This document shows positions 49,404-58,052 of a stretch of DNA of 64,000 nt, in pieces. How positions within the stretch are numbered: the first letter of the stretch is position 1; each line of letters starts with the position of its first letter. The position numbers and the translations under genes are program-made. Origin of the DNA: Ravibacter sp964562455. GTDB lineage: Bacteria > Bacteroidota > Bacteroidia > Cytophagales > Spirosomataceae. Below the pieces are notes generated by a model. That model had not been told where the DNA came from. It did no database searches and worked only from the letters and a program-made list of their open reading frames with translations. The stretch is taken from NCBI GenBank assembly GCA_964562455.1, contig CAZLTN010000001.1, positions 1 through 64,000 on the forward strand. Direction: 5' to 3'.

Positions 49404-50846
49404 TCACTGCCTCATTTGCAGCGTCCTCACGCCGATTGAATAGGCATACAGGCTGGCTGGAACAAATGTCAGCGCTATGCCGTTGTGCGTGATGGTCTCC
49501 GACCGGTCAATCGTTGTGACCAATGCAGATGAAAGTCCGTTGTTGTGGCAGAAGTCCAGGAGGCTTTTCAGGCTGGCCGGTTTATCTGCATACCGGTTGC
49601 TCCATTTTACCTCCACGGCCCACGCCGGCTTCAGTTTGCTGCCATCCAGCAATACCATGTCTACTTCATCTTCCGAACCGCTGTTTTTCCATTGTGCGTA
49701 CTTCAGATCCAGGTGGTCCCGGTGCATCCATTGCCCGAAAATGGCGGTCTCTACCATATTTCCAGCATCGTCAGCAATAGGTTCCACCGACGAAAACAAG
49801 GCGCTTCGTAGCGAAGTATTGGTCAGGTATACTTTAAAGGCGGTAATTCGTTTAAAATGACGGGCGTTCTGGTCGATCTTGTTCACGACCTTAATCAGAA
49901 ATGCTGCCTCCAGGTATTCCATATACCGGCGGAGCAGCGCCTTATCTACCCCGATTTCCCGTCCCATTTTCTCAAATGAAAACTCCCGGCCTGTATTGTA
50001 GGCAAGATACGTAAAGAAGCGGTTGAGTTCCTGAACATCCCTTATGCCGTACAGACTTGGGAGGTCGCGCAGGAGAACCTTATCAATGATGTCGTTTTTA
50101 ATATACCGGCCCATGTTGCGCTGGACCGTATCAGAGAAAACCATCTCCGGGTAGCCACCATAGTTGATGTACGAAAAAAAGTGCGCATTAAGCGTTTTGA
50201 GGTCTATGGATTCGAAAAAATCGATATCCTGGTTGTTATAACGGATCGTGGCGGGGCGTAGCAAGCGTTCTTGTCGGGTGAGGTGAATATATTCCTGGAA
50301 AGTCATAGGCGGAAGCATGAAGTCGGTGAAGCGTCCGGCTCCACTTTCCGTACTCTTCAGGCGTAAGGCAGCAGCAGCCGAACCCGATACCACAAACTTT
50401 ATTGTGGGATAGCTGTCGACCAGCACTTTGAGGTGTCTCTCCCAGTCTTTCAGATACTGTATCTCGTCAAAGAATATATACAGCCCGTCGGTACTATCCT
50501 GGCCGGAGGCTTCCATACCGAGTTGCAATAATTGCTGCAAACTCAGGTTGATATAAATCGGATTATCGATCCCGATAAAAAAAAGTTTGCGGGCGTCTAC
50601 ACCCTTATCCATAAGCTTACCGATCGCCTGGTACATCATGACGGTTTTTCCAACGCGGCGGGGCCCCATCAAGACCAGTGCCCTTTTTACGCTCCTATCG
50701 GTCACGAAGGGAAAAAACAAGTCAAAATAGAGGCGCTTGGGCAGGGAATCCATATCAGCGGTCGGCTGGCCGGTTTTCCACCAGGGATTTTCAAACCGGA
50801 TCCTGTCCAGGATGTATTCTGCAGGAATAGAATAAGATTTGCTCAT
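49404..50846 (-). CDS. AAA-type ATPase with DUF4143 domain
   Basis: About 480 residues from the ATG at 50846 (MSKSYSIPAEYILDRI). The frame is open upstream to 50936 but that part lies in an inverted-repeat leader. An AAA_14 domain has a P-loop at residues 61-68 (GPRRVGKT) and a Walker B-like segment (GLYIFFDEIQYL). The DUF4143 region (FSYINYGGYPEMVFSDTVQR, SFEKMGREIGVDKALLRRYM) includes a winged-helix-like segment. The C-terminus has DEVDMVLLDGSKLKPAWAVE, a PD-(D/E)XK-like strand pattern with VEVKW. Proteins of this architecture are common and poorly characterised; nucleic-acid or mobile-element roles have been suggested. It is isolated, next to a repeat-rich gap. Confidence 0.85.
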   Translation of the reverse strand: MSKSYSIPAEYILDRIRFENPWWKTGQPTADMDSLPKRLYFDLFFPFVTDRSVKRALVLMGPRRVGKTVMMYQAIGKLMDKGVDARKLFFIGIDNPIYINLSLQQLLQLGMEASGQDSTDGLYIFFDEIQYLKDWERHLKVLVDSYPTIKFVVSGSAAAALRLKSTESGAGRFTDFMLPPMTFQEYIHLTRQERLLRPATIRYNNQDIDFFESIDLKTLNAHFFSYINYGGYPEMVFSDTVQRNMGRYIKNDIIDKVLLRDLPSLYGIRDVQELNRFFTYLAYNTGREFSFEKMGREIGVDKALLRRYMEYLEAAFLIKVVNKIDQNARHFKRITAFKVYLTNTSLRSALFSSVEPIADDAGNMVETAIFGQWMHRDHLDLKYAQWKNSGSEDEVDMVLLDGSKLKPAWAVEVKWSNRYADKPASLKSLLDFCHNNGLSSALVTTIDRSETITHNGIALTFVPASLYAYSIGVRTLQMRQ

Positions 50847-50848
50847 TT

Positions 50849-50903
50849 CAATGCTTATTTTCTCAAAAATAGAAAAATAAGCATTGTTAACAATGCTTAT
50901 TTT
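50849..50903 (-). promoter_or_regulatory. Triple inverted/direct 13-bp motif at the ATPase start
   Basis: CAATGCTTATTTT occurs perfectly at 50849-50861 and 50891-50903 and inverted at 50874-50886. The inner pair forms a 30-bp perfect palindrome (50874-50903). The first copy ends two bases before the ATG at 50846. In the mRNA it could form alternative hairpins that hide the start; in DNA it could be an operator for autoregulation. Confidence 0.6.
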
Positions 50904-51004
50904 ATTTAATTTCAGAAAATAAGAGTTTTTTAACAAAATAATACTACCTATTTCGAAGCGTGCATTGGTGTCTGGTCTGCATCGATAATTAAATCTCAGG
51001 TTAT

Positions 51005-51024
51005 GCGTAGTCTGGAGACTACGC
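51005..51024. repeat. GCGTAGTCT palindrome, copy 1
   Basis: GCGTAGTCT-GG-AGACTACGC, a 9-bp perfect stem around GG. It recurs at 51468-51487 and 58734-58753, always in intergenic DNA. A degenerate copy (GGTCT-GG-AGACC) is at 51088-51099. Confidence 0.75.
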
Positions 51025-51048
51025 CTGAGTGTCGTCGGCTGGGCGTCC

Positions 51049-51064
51049 CCGGTCTTCGGACCGG
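51049..51064. repeat. UUCG-loop hairpin
   Basis: CCGGTC-TTCG-GACCGG, a 6-bp stem closing a TTCG tetraloop. The tetraloop is unusually stable in RNA. No gene end or U tract is close enough to call a terminator. Confidence 0.5.
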
Positions 51065-51109
51065 CTTAAAGCAGGTTATCTACATACGGTCTGGAGACCT
51101 AGGACACCT

Positions 51110-51341
51110 GAGGGTGTCTAAAAAGATAGTGTACGTGTTTTTTTAAAAATATTGTTTGGCATGCGCCTTTTCAGCGTCCGATGTGCCGTATGGGGCTACC
51201 CGTCTATAGACGGGTAGCCCCATACGGGGCACGCGGATGCGGATATTTTCCTATAGATGGGTAGCCCCTGATGGGGCATAAAGAAGACTACAAAAGATTA
51301 TTTGGCTACATGGTATATTAAAGAACTTTTTAGACACCCTC
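51110..51341. mobile_element. MITE-like element, 232 bp
   Basis: Perfect 16-bp terminal inverted repeats: GAGGGTGTCTAAAAAG at 51110-51125 and its complement at 51326-51341, extended to 17 bp by a flanking T/A pair. No coding capacity. The ends resemble those of transposase-bearing insertion sequences as far as I recall, but no parent element is in the window. No clear target duplication was found. Inside is a 42-bp perfect palindrome (51186-51227). Confidence 0.6.
51186..51227. repeat. 42-bp perfect palindrome inside the MITE-like element
   Basis: Perfectly self-complementary around TCTATAGA, with GGGGCTACCC arms. A partial copy of one arm is at 51252-51278 (CTATAGATGGGTAGCCCC). The DNA could extrude as a cruciform. 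Confidence 0.8.
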
Positions 51342-51467
51342 AACTCGAGACACAGACCACGATACAGATGAAGGTAAACCAGAATGACAACTATCCTCGT
51401 GTGCAAAAAAAGCCCGCCCCGCAAATTGATCCTAATAGAAAAATGTGAGGTATGCCTTGAATGATAA

Positions 51468-51487
51468 GCGTAGTCTCCAGACTACGT
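51468..51487. repeat. GCGTAGTCT palindrome, copy 2
   Basis: GCGTAGTCT-CC-AGACTACGT, the same palindrome with CC at the centre and one end mismatch. It is 56 bp beyond the 3' end of the minus-strand beta-helix gene. Confidence 0.7.
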
Positions 51488-51542
51488 ACAACTCCGGCAC
51501 ACGACGACGCGTACATTCTATCGACTGTTACTGGCTTTTCCA

Positions 51543-53470
51543 TTATTCTTTAACCAGTTTTATTGCTTTCCCATCGTACAACTGCAGGAGGTAAATGCCT
51601 GAAGTGTGCCTGCTTATATCGAGAGTCAATATTGTCTCCCGCACTTCTGTTTCCTGCAAAACCTGGCCTATCAGGCCGATCAGCCTTACTTTACTGCCTA
51701 TATATCCCGGACCTACTTCAACTGCTATACGGTCGCGTGCCGGGTTGGGATAGGCAAACAGCTTACTGCGCCCTTCGGCAGCCAGCGAAATCATCCGGCT
51801 ATAGCTAAACGTACCATCTCTATCCACTTGCCGGATACGATAGTAAACTCTTCCGGAAACCGGGTCCGGGTCGGTGTGGCTATATCGGCCCGACCCGGTA
51901 CTCCCGGCAGTAACTGTTCCTGTTACATGAAAATTCTTTGCATTGGCGCTCCGCTCTACTTCGTAATGGGATACATTCGTTTCTTCCGTCTTCCAGGTCA
52001 GCACAGCCCGGTGCTGCTCGTTGAGGCGGCCTTCGAAGGAGATCCAGCGGACGGGCAAGGCGCCGTTGGGGCTTTCAAAAGCGCCCATATCGACAGTCGT
52101 ACCTACTATGCGTGCATTACCGGCGATATCAAAATCAAAACCAGCTATGAAAGTATTATTGCCTGCATTGATAGCGGGGCTACTGGCTTTTAGGGTAAAA
52201 CGCCACCGGCTGCATTGGTAAAGAGTGGGTCTGCTGATAGAATATTCGCTATATTATCGCTGTTTGCTCCCAAAGAAGCCTCATTGGTAAGGCTGTTTTT
52301 GAATATAACATTATTGATATTATTACCCGAACCAAAAAAGCCCATAAAACTACCAGAAGCATTGTGCAATATACTGTTGATAAACTGTGGAGCAGAGCCC
52401 AAATCGCTTTTATAATAATAAAAAACATTTCCATTCGTAGCGGTATTGCCATAAAAGGTGGAATTGGTAAAGACAGGGCCATCACCACTGCCATCATCAA
52501 AAACTACCGCACCGCCTTGGACAGCTGTATTGGTATTAAACACACAGTTGGTATAGATACCCGAATGTCCTGCATAGCCTTCATTGTAGGTAAATATACC
52601 ACCACCGTTGTCCTCGGCATTATTTCCCGAAAAAGTACAGTAGTTCACCACCGGAGAAGAGGAGGAATGATACATACCACCACCGTAATAATCGGCACTG
52701 TTTCCTGAAAAAGTACAGTAAGTCAATACTGGATAGGATGAGTCATTGAACATACCACCACCATAGAAATCGCTATTATTTTCCGAAAAAGCACAGTGGC
52801 TCAACACTATAGAGGAGAATCTATTATACATACCACCACCGCTGTTACCGGCGTTATTTCTTGAAAAAGTACAATTGACAAGCATTGGAGAGGAGGATCT
52901 GTTAACCATACCAGCCCCGGTTTCTCTATTTATAGGATTCATATTTACCGTTAAGGAACCACTACCATTCGCATTGCCCAGAGTAATGGTAAAACCGTCT
53001 AATACGGCTGTGCCTATACCGCCAGAGCTAATTACTACGTGGTAGGCATTGCCATCGTCTCTTACATTGTTGTTGTCAATATCGCCGCTTAATGTGCTTT
53101 GGTTGGCTACAAGGCTCAAATCTCTTTCTGCAAGCGTAGCTTCTGTACCTGCAAAACCGCCGTATATCTTCACATCAGCTTTCATTACAAAGGCGTTATC
53201 ACGATTGAGCGGGTTTGAGGTGTTGGTTAAATCATCGGCAGGGCGGTTGGGCTTGTAGGTGCCGCCTTTTACGAAAAGGTTGTCGCCTGCGACGGCATTG
53301 TTGATGGCATTTTGTAAGTCGGTGTAGGCATTTGCCCACGAAGAGCCATCGTTGGTGCCAGTGGCGGAGATGTCCACGTATTTTGTGCCTTGTGCTTGTG
53401 CGGCGAGCGTGGCAATGCCCAGCACCGCTACCAGCAGCACCCTCATTAATGTAGACTTTGTATTTTTCAT
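51543..53470 (-). pseudogene. Parallel beta-helix surface protein with T9SS tail, one frameshift
   Basis: Two frames make one protein of about 642 residues. The N-terminal frame starts at 53470 with a signal peptide (LLVAVLGIATLAAQAQ). It contains right-handed beta-helix repeats (GGGMYNRFSSIVLSHCAFSE, SGNSADYYGGGMYHSSSSPV). It stops after DPLFTNAAGG. At 52197-52200 (AAAA on the plus strand) one added base continues into TLKASSPAINAGNNTFIAGF. Then follow DMGAFES, a fibronectin-III-like domain and a T9SS tail (LFAYPNPARDRIAVEV). The C-terminal 180 residues closely match those of the next gene. Similar proteins are often adhesins or polysaccharide-binding. Confidence 0.85.
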
Positions 53471-53558
53471 ACTTTAGTTTTACTTTTTACAATAGTTCGT
53501 TAAACTTTGGTTTAACCTTTTGATTTTCAGTAAAACAAGTTAAAAATAGTTGTATATA

Positions 53559-56500
53559 TCATTCCTTCACCAGTTTTATTAATCGTCCGTCGTGCAGTTG
53601 CAGGAGGTATATGCCTGAAGCGTAACTACTTATATCGAGTGTAAGTTTTTCCTGCTTGACGTCAACCTGCTGAAGGATCACCCCTGCCAGGTTCAACAGC
53701 CTTGCTTTACTACCTGTATATTCCGGGCCCAGTTCAATCGCTATACGGTCACGTGCCGGGTTGGGGTAGGCAAATAGTTCAGCACGCCCTACGCCTGCTA
53801 TTGAAATGATCCGGCTATAGCTAAACGTACCATCTCTATCCACTTGCCGGATGCGATAGTAAACCCTTCCGGAAACCGGGTCCGGGTCGGTGTGGCTATA
53901 TCGGCCCGACCCGGTTCCCCCGGCGATGACTGTTCCTGTTACATGGAAATCCTTTGCATTGGCGCTCCGCTCTATTTCGTAATGGGATACATTCGTTTCT
54001 TCCGTTTTCCAGGTCAGTACAGCCTGGCGCTGTTCGTTGAGGCGGCCTTCGAAGGAGATCCAACGGACAGGTAAGGTGCCGTCAGCACTTTCAAAAGCGC
54101 CCATATCAACAGTTGCACCGACCAGACGCGGGTTACCTGCCAGATCTTGCGTATTGGCATTTAAGCCTTCGAAAAAAGCGTTACTGCCGTTGTTGATCAC
54201 CGGACTTCCGGGTTTCAGCGTATACTCCCCCCCGGCAGGATTGGTAAAGAGCGGATCAGTATTGGTAGGCAGGTTGTTGTTGGCGACATCTCCATAGGCC
54301 GCATTCGTTTGGTTTTGAATCAGGCTGTTTTGGATATTCTCCATTTGTCCTTCAACACCATTACCGTAGATAATTGAATTGCGGATAACTGAAGTGCCGG
54401 TTTCATCAAACCACTCGCCCGCACCCTCCTCCGACGCGGTATTCCCACTAACGGTTACATTGGTAAATACGGGTGATGAACCAGAAACAGCAACCCCTCC
54501 CGCTGCGAACGCCGTATTCCCGCTAATGAGTACATTGGTTAACCTGGGTGCAGCAAGGCCAATCATTATTCCGCCGGCGATCAGGGTAGCCTCGTTTCCG
54601 GTAATCACCAGGTTGACGTAGCTGGGCGAAGAGTTGAAATTCATTATGCCCGCTCCGTATGACGCTTTTCCACCGGTTATGATAAAGCCGTCTAAAATAT
54701 CGGCGGGAGTTAATGCATTGTTTTCATTTTCTATCACGCATTTTTCGTTTCCCTGTAGCGTGGTTGGGTGCGTCGCCCAGTCACGGTCGTCCATCCCGGC
54801 ATGGTCATTGTCCTTCGGAAAGCCGCCATAAATGGCCACCCCCCGCTTCATGATAAAAGGCCGCCCCGATACCGGTTGGTAGGTGCCTTGGGCCACCCAT
54901 ACCTGCTCTACGTCCGCAACATCAATAGCTCCCTGAAAATCGCCCATGGCCTGTGCCCACGAGCTGCCGTCACCCGTGCCGCCCTGCCTGACGTAGACCA
55001 CACGGATCACGGGCTCCGGCGGAACAACCTGGCTTTCGTAAGCCCCCATATCTACTGCGCCCGAATTGGAGAAATCAAATACCCTGGGATTACCGGCCAA
55101 ATCTTTCGTGTGGGCATTTAAACCCGCGAAAAAAGCGTTGCTGCCCTTGTTCACGGCCGGACTCGAAGGCTGTAGCGTATACATACCCAAAGCGGGGTTG
55201 GTAAAGAGCGGGTCGGTACCGGTAGGCAGGTTATGATGAGCGGCATCGGTATAGGCGACATCAGTCTGGTTTTGCACCAGACTGTTTTGAATATCGATCA
55301 TTGGATCCCCTCCAACACCTCCACCATAGATAATAGAATTGCGGATAACCGCTGTACCGAAAATATCTACCCATTCTCCACCTCCGCCGATGATAGACGC
55401 AAAGTTGCCGCTAATGGTTACGTTGGTTAGTAAGGGAGACGAGGCATTTACCCCACCTCCTCCACTGGCAGCCGTATTTCCACTGATACGTACATTGATC
55501 AGGTGCGGCGCTGCCCCTTCGTAAATAGCAATTCCACCGCCGACATAAGCGGAATTTGCGGTAATAACCAGGTTGGTATAAACCGGTGATGAGTTGTAGT
55601 TATATATGCCCCCTCCGTATTGGAATGTAGCGCCTCCGGTAATGGTAAAACCGTCCAGAATATCGGCAGCAGTTAATGCGTTGTCTTCATTTTTTATCAC
55701 GCTGCTTCCGTTTCCTTTCAGTGTAGCGACGTGGGTCGACCAATCGCGGTCGTCCATGTCGGCATTGTCGTCATTGTCCGGGAAGCCGCCATAGATGGCC
55801 ACGCCCTGCCTCATGGTGAAAGACTGTCCTGATCGGGGTTGGTACGTACCTTTAGCCACCCATACCTGCGTTACACCGGCAACGCTGATCGCTCTCTGCA
55901 AATAGCCCGTGGCGTTTGCCCACGAACTGCCGTCGCCTGTACCGCCCTGCCTGATGTATACAATCCCGTTGGCATCGGGTACAGGCTGAAGAATCTGGCA
56001 TTCGTAGGCGCCCATATCCACTGTAGTATCAAACAAACGGGCATTGCCGACCAAATCTTTAGTATCGGCACCGAGACCATCGAATAACGTATTTTTGCCC
56101 TTGTTGATCACCGGACTTTCATAAAGGGGGCTATAATTACCCGCGTCAGGGTCGGTAAAAAGCGGGTCGGTATCGGTGGGCAGGTTGTGATTGGCGGCAT
56201 TGGTATAGGCAGCATTCGTTTGGTTTTGCACCAAACTGTTTTGGACATCGTTCAATTGTCCGTTCACACCATTACCGTAAATAACAGAATTCCGGATCGC
56301 CGCAGTACCGCCTTCATTCCATTCGCTACCGCCATAGGCTGTATTGCCGCTAATGGTTACATTAGTAAATACGGGTGATGAGCTATTATTCACGCCTCCT
56401 CCATACCCAGCCGAATTGTTGCTGATAAGCACATTGGTTATCCTTGGCGCCGCAGGGGCTCCTGCTATGAGCATTCCGCCACCGTACCAGTTTACGTTAT

Positions 56501-57020
56501 TCCCAGTGATAACGAGGTTAGTATAGCTGGGCGATGAAGCGATATTAAGTATGCCGCCTCCGTAATCTCCGCTTCCGCCCTTAATGGTAAAGCCGTCTAA
56601 AATATCGGTAGCGGTTAATGCATTGCCGTCATTTTTTACCACGCTGCTTCCGTTCCCTTGCAGGGTAGTGAGATGGTTTGCCCAGTTTCTGTGGGTCATG
56701 TCGGCATGAATGTTATTGTTCGGGAAGCCGCCGTAAATGGCCACGCCGTGCTTCATTATGAACGACTGTCCGGATGCCGGTTGGTAGGTACCTTTGGCTA
56801 CCCATACCTGCGTTACACCGGGGGCATCGATCGCTCCCTGTAAGCTGCCTGTGGGGCTTGCCCACGAACTGCCGTTGCCTGAGCCACCCTGCCTGACGTA
56901 GATAATCCCGTTGGCGTCGGGGGTGGGTTGCGCCGTGGCGCTAAGAACACCTGTAAAGAAGACGATCAAACCTGTTAGCAGGCTTTTGGTCAAAGGGCTG
57001 ATTTTCTTTTGATATGCCAT
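53559..57020 (-). CDS. Triplicated parallel beta-helix surface protein with T9SS tail
   Basis: About 1153 residues from the ATG at 57020 (MAYQKKISPLTKSLLTGLIV); an upstream ATG at 57071 is less likely. After the signal peptide (ending ATAQPT) come three tandem modules of about 325-340 residues. Each opens with YVRQGGTGDGSSWA and KGTYQPxSGQSFxMxxGVAI. Each has beta-helix turns (SGNTAASGGGGVN, VYTNLVITANSAYVGGGIAI) and closes with PAVNKGSNAFFAGLNAHTKD and DMGAYES. A fibronectin-III-like domain (AVLTWKTEETNVSHYEIERS) and a T9SS sorting domain (LFAYPNPARDRIAIEL) follow. No catalytic motif is evident. The modules share DNA-level similarity, so unequal crossing-over could change their number. Confidence 0.88.
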   Translation of the reverse strand: MAYQKKISPLTKSLLTGLIVFFTGVLSATAQPTPDANGIIYVRQGGSGNGSSWASPTGSLQGAIDAPGVTQVWVAKGTYQPASGQSFIMKHGVAIYGGFPNNNIHADMTHRNWANHLTTLQGNGSSVVKNDGNALTATDILDGFTIKGGSGDYGGGILNIASSPSYTNLVITGNNVNWYGGGMLIAGAPAAPRITNVLISNNSAGYGGGVNNSSSPVFTNVTISGNTAYGGSEWNEGGTAAIRNSVIYGNGVNGQLNDVQNSLVQNQTNAAYTNAANHNLPTDTDPLFTDPDAGNYSPLYESPVINKGKNTLFDGLGADTKDLVGNARLFDTTVDMGAYECQILQPVPDANGIVYIRQGGTGDGSSWANATGYLQRAISVAGVTQVWVAKGTYQPRSGQSFTMRQGVAIYGGFPDNDDNADMDDRDWSTHVATLKGNGSSVIKNEDNALTAADILDGFTITGGATFQYGGGIYNYNSSPVYTNLVITANSAYVGGGIAIYEGAAPHLINVRISGNTAASGGGGVNASSPLLTNVTISGNFASIIGGGGEWVDIFGTAVIRNSIIYGGGVGGDPMIDIQNSLVQNQTDVAYTDAAHHNLPTGTDPLFTNPALGMYTLQPSSPAVNKGSNAFFAGLNAHTKDLAGNPRVFDFSNSGAVDMGAYESQVVPPEPVIRVVYVRQGGTGDGSSWAQAMGDFQGAIDVADVEQVWVAQGTYQPVSGRPFIMKRGVAIYGGFPKDNDHAGMDDRDWATHPTTLQGNEKCVIENENNALTPADILDGFIITGGKASYGAGIMNFNSSPSYVNLVITGNEATLIAGGIMIGLAAPRLTNVLISGNTAFAAGGVAVSGSSPVFTNVTVSGNTASEEGAGEWFDETGTSVIRNSIIYGNGVEGQMENIQNSLIQNQTNAAYGDVANNNLPTNTDPLFTNPAGGEYTLKPGSPVINNGSNAFFEGLNANTQDLAGNPRLVGATVDMGAFESADGTLPVRWISFEGRLNEQRQAVLTWKTEETNVSHYEIERSANAKDFHVTGTVIAGGTGSGRYSHTDPDPVSGRVYYRIRQVDRDGTFSYSRIISIAGVGRAELFAYPNPARDRIAIELGPEYTGSKARLLNLAGVILQQVDVKQEKLTLDISSYASGIYLLQLHDGRLIKLVKE

Positions 57021-57159
57021 TTTCTGATGCTGTACGGAAATGAGGTTAAACGAGGTTCCGGAACAACACAAAAGTATGGTCAGCGCTTTGAGGGTACTAT
57101 CATTTTTGATTCAAATCCTGTCAATTTTGAATCAAATGCGGTGGGAGATGTATTCGCCA

Positions 57160-57549
57160 TCAATCACTCAGCAAATCAAACTTCAGAAATCGGTTCATTA
57201 GCTTAAAATGCTTATCAAAGCTGAATAGCGTAATCTTTTCTTCAATAACCTGCTGAACAATAATCAAACCCGGTATCTCTACCTGGTTGAGACCATTTTG
57301 CAGGTTCAATTCCTGATATTCCCTTATGACTTCCCAGCTTACCTTCAAGGGAACCTTCTCCAATGCAGCTAAACCCTCTGATATTTCCAGCCCCTTCCTA
57401 TGCCTGAGAACCGGCAAAAGCTCAGTCAGAATAAGCTCGTTGGTACACACCAGCTCTTCTTCCAGCAGTCGATCCAGCAGTGGTATATCACCAGACCGGA
57501 AATATTGGATCCAGACTGAGCTGTCAACCAATACTTTATATCTGGACAT
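57160..57549 (-). CDS. PIN-domain toxin (VapC-like), pair 1
   Basis: 129 residues from the ATG at 57549 (MSRYKVLVDSSVWIQYF). PIN-fold acidic residues are Asp9, Glu43 (ELILTELLPVL) and Asp112 (FSFDKHFKLM). The usual fourth acid in IPDLLI is replaced by Gly94 (VEIPGLIIVQQ), which may reduce nuclease activity. It overlaps the antitoxin gene by 14 bp, the normal arrangement. VapC toxins are RNases that target tRNA or rRNA; the target here is not predictable. Confidence 0.85.
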   Translation of the reverse strand: MSRYKVLVDSSVWIQYFRSGDIPLLDRLLEEELVCTNELILTELLPVLRHRKGLEISEGLAALEKVPLKVSWEVIREYQELNLQNGLNQVEIPGLIIVQQVIEEKITLFSFDKHFKLMNRFLKFDLLSD

Positions 57550-57742
57550 CGGTTCGACCACGTAGCGTATCCAAATCCACATCCAGATCAATCGTACCTT
57601 TCAGGGTGATCAAACGCTTTCGCTTAACACGAAGTATCTGCTCTTCCAGGGCCTCTCTTATCAACTGGCTCTTTGTCTTGGCCCCTGTCAGTTCCATTGC
57701 CTCCTCTATCAGCTCTTCCGGGATGTCTAAGGTAGTTCTCAT
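57536..57742 (-). CDS. VapB-like ribbon-helix-helix antitoxin, pair 1
   Basis: 68 residues. The N-terminus MRTTLDIPEELIEEAMEL and TKSQLIREALEEQI is typical of the VapB/DUF2191 ribbon-helix-helix fold, which binds its own operator. The C-terminus (TLKGTIDLDVDLDTLRGR) should wrap the toxin. It precedes the PIN toxin with an overlap. The region just upstream (57743-57790) is AT-rich and likely holds promoter and operator. Confidence 0.85.
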   Translation of the reverse strand: MRTTLDIPEELIEEAMELTGAKTKSQLIREALEEQILRVKRKRLITLKGTIDLDVDLDTLRGRTDVQI

Positions 57743-57831
57743 AATTATTGATGCTTCTATGCATAAGTAATTATGTAAATATAGGGTAAAAGTTGGTACG
57801 GCACCCGCAACGCGGCAGGTTTACACTATAA

Positions 57832-57984
57832 CTATCATCATTAGCTGCTCATCTGGAAAAAACCGAGTCCACGGTTTCGCGGTGGTGCACAAACGAAGTC
57901 CAGCCATCGATCGAGACGCTCTACGAGATTTCGAAATTTTTAAAGGTGGATATCCGGGAGTTGCTGGTGGCGACGGGGAGATAG
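57832..57984 (+). pseudogene. C-terminal remnant of an XRE-family HTH regulator
   Basis: On the plus strand a frame open from 57832 to the stop at 57984 reads LAAHLEKTESTVSRWCTNEV followed by QPSIETLYEISKFLKVDIRE and LLVATGR. This is a close match to the second half of short Bacteroidota XRE helix-turn-helix proteins. The N-terminal helices and start codon are missing, and a stop lies directly upstream at 57829. It sits between the two toxin-antitoxin pairs, so it may be debris of a rearranged island. Confidence 0.7.
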
Positions 57985-58052
57985 ATGCGCTTTTTCCAGG
58001 TGAACGGGGAGCGCTTTTCACCGGTAAGCTTAGGGTAGCAAAAATGAGGTGG

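Larger units (their letters stand above)
50937..51542. other. Gene-free palindrome nest between ATPase and beta-helix genes
   Basis: No convincing coding frame. It holds two copies of a GCGTAGTCT-type palindrome and a degenerate third, a short UUCG-loop hairpin, and a MITE-like element with a 42-bp central palindrome. These are listed separately. Confidence 0.7.

Noticed and set aside
50847..50936. N-terminal extension of the ATPase from an ATG at 50936
   Set aside because: These 30 codons fall exactly on the inverted-repeat leader and translate the repeat; the ATG at 50846 starts the recognisable protein.
51049..51064. Rho-independent terminator at the UUCG hairpin
   Set aside because: No T tract follows on either strand and no gene ends nearby.
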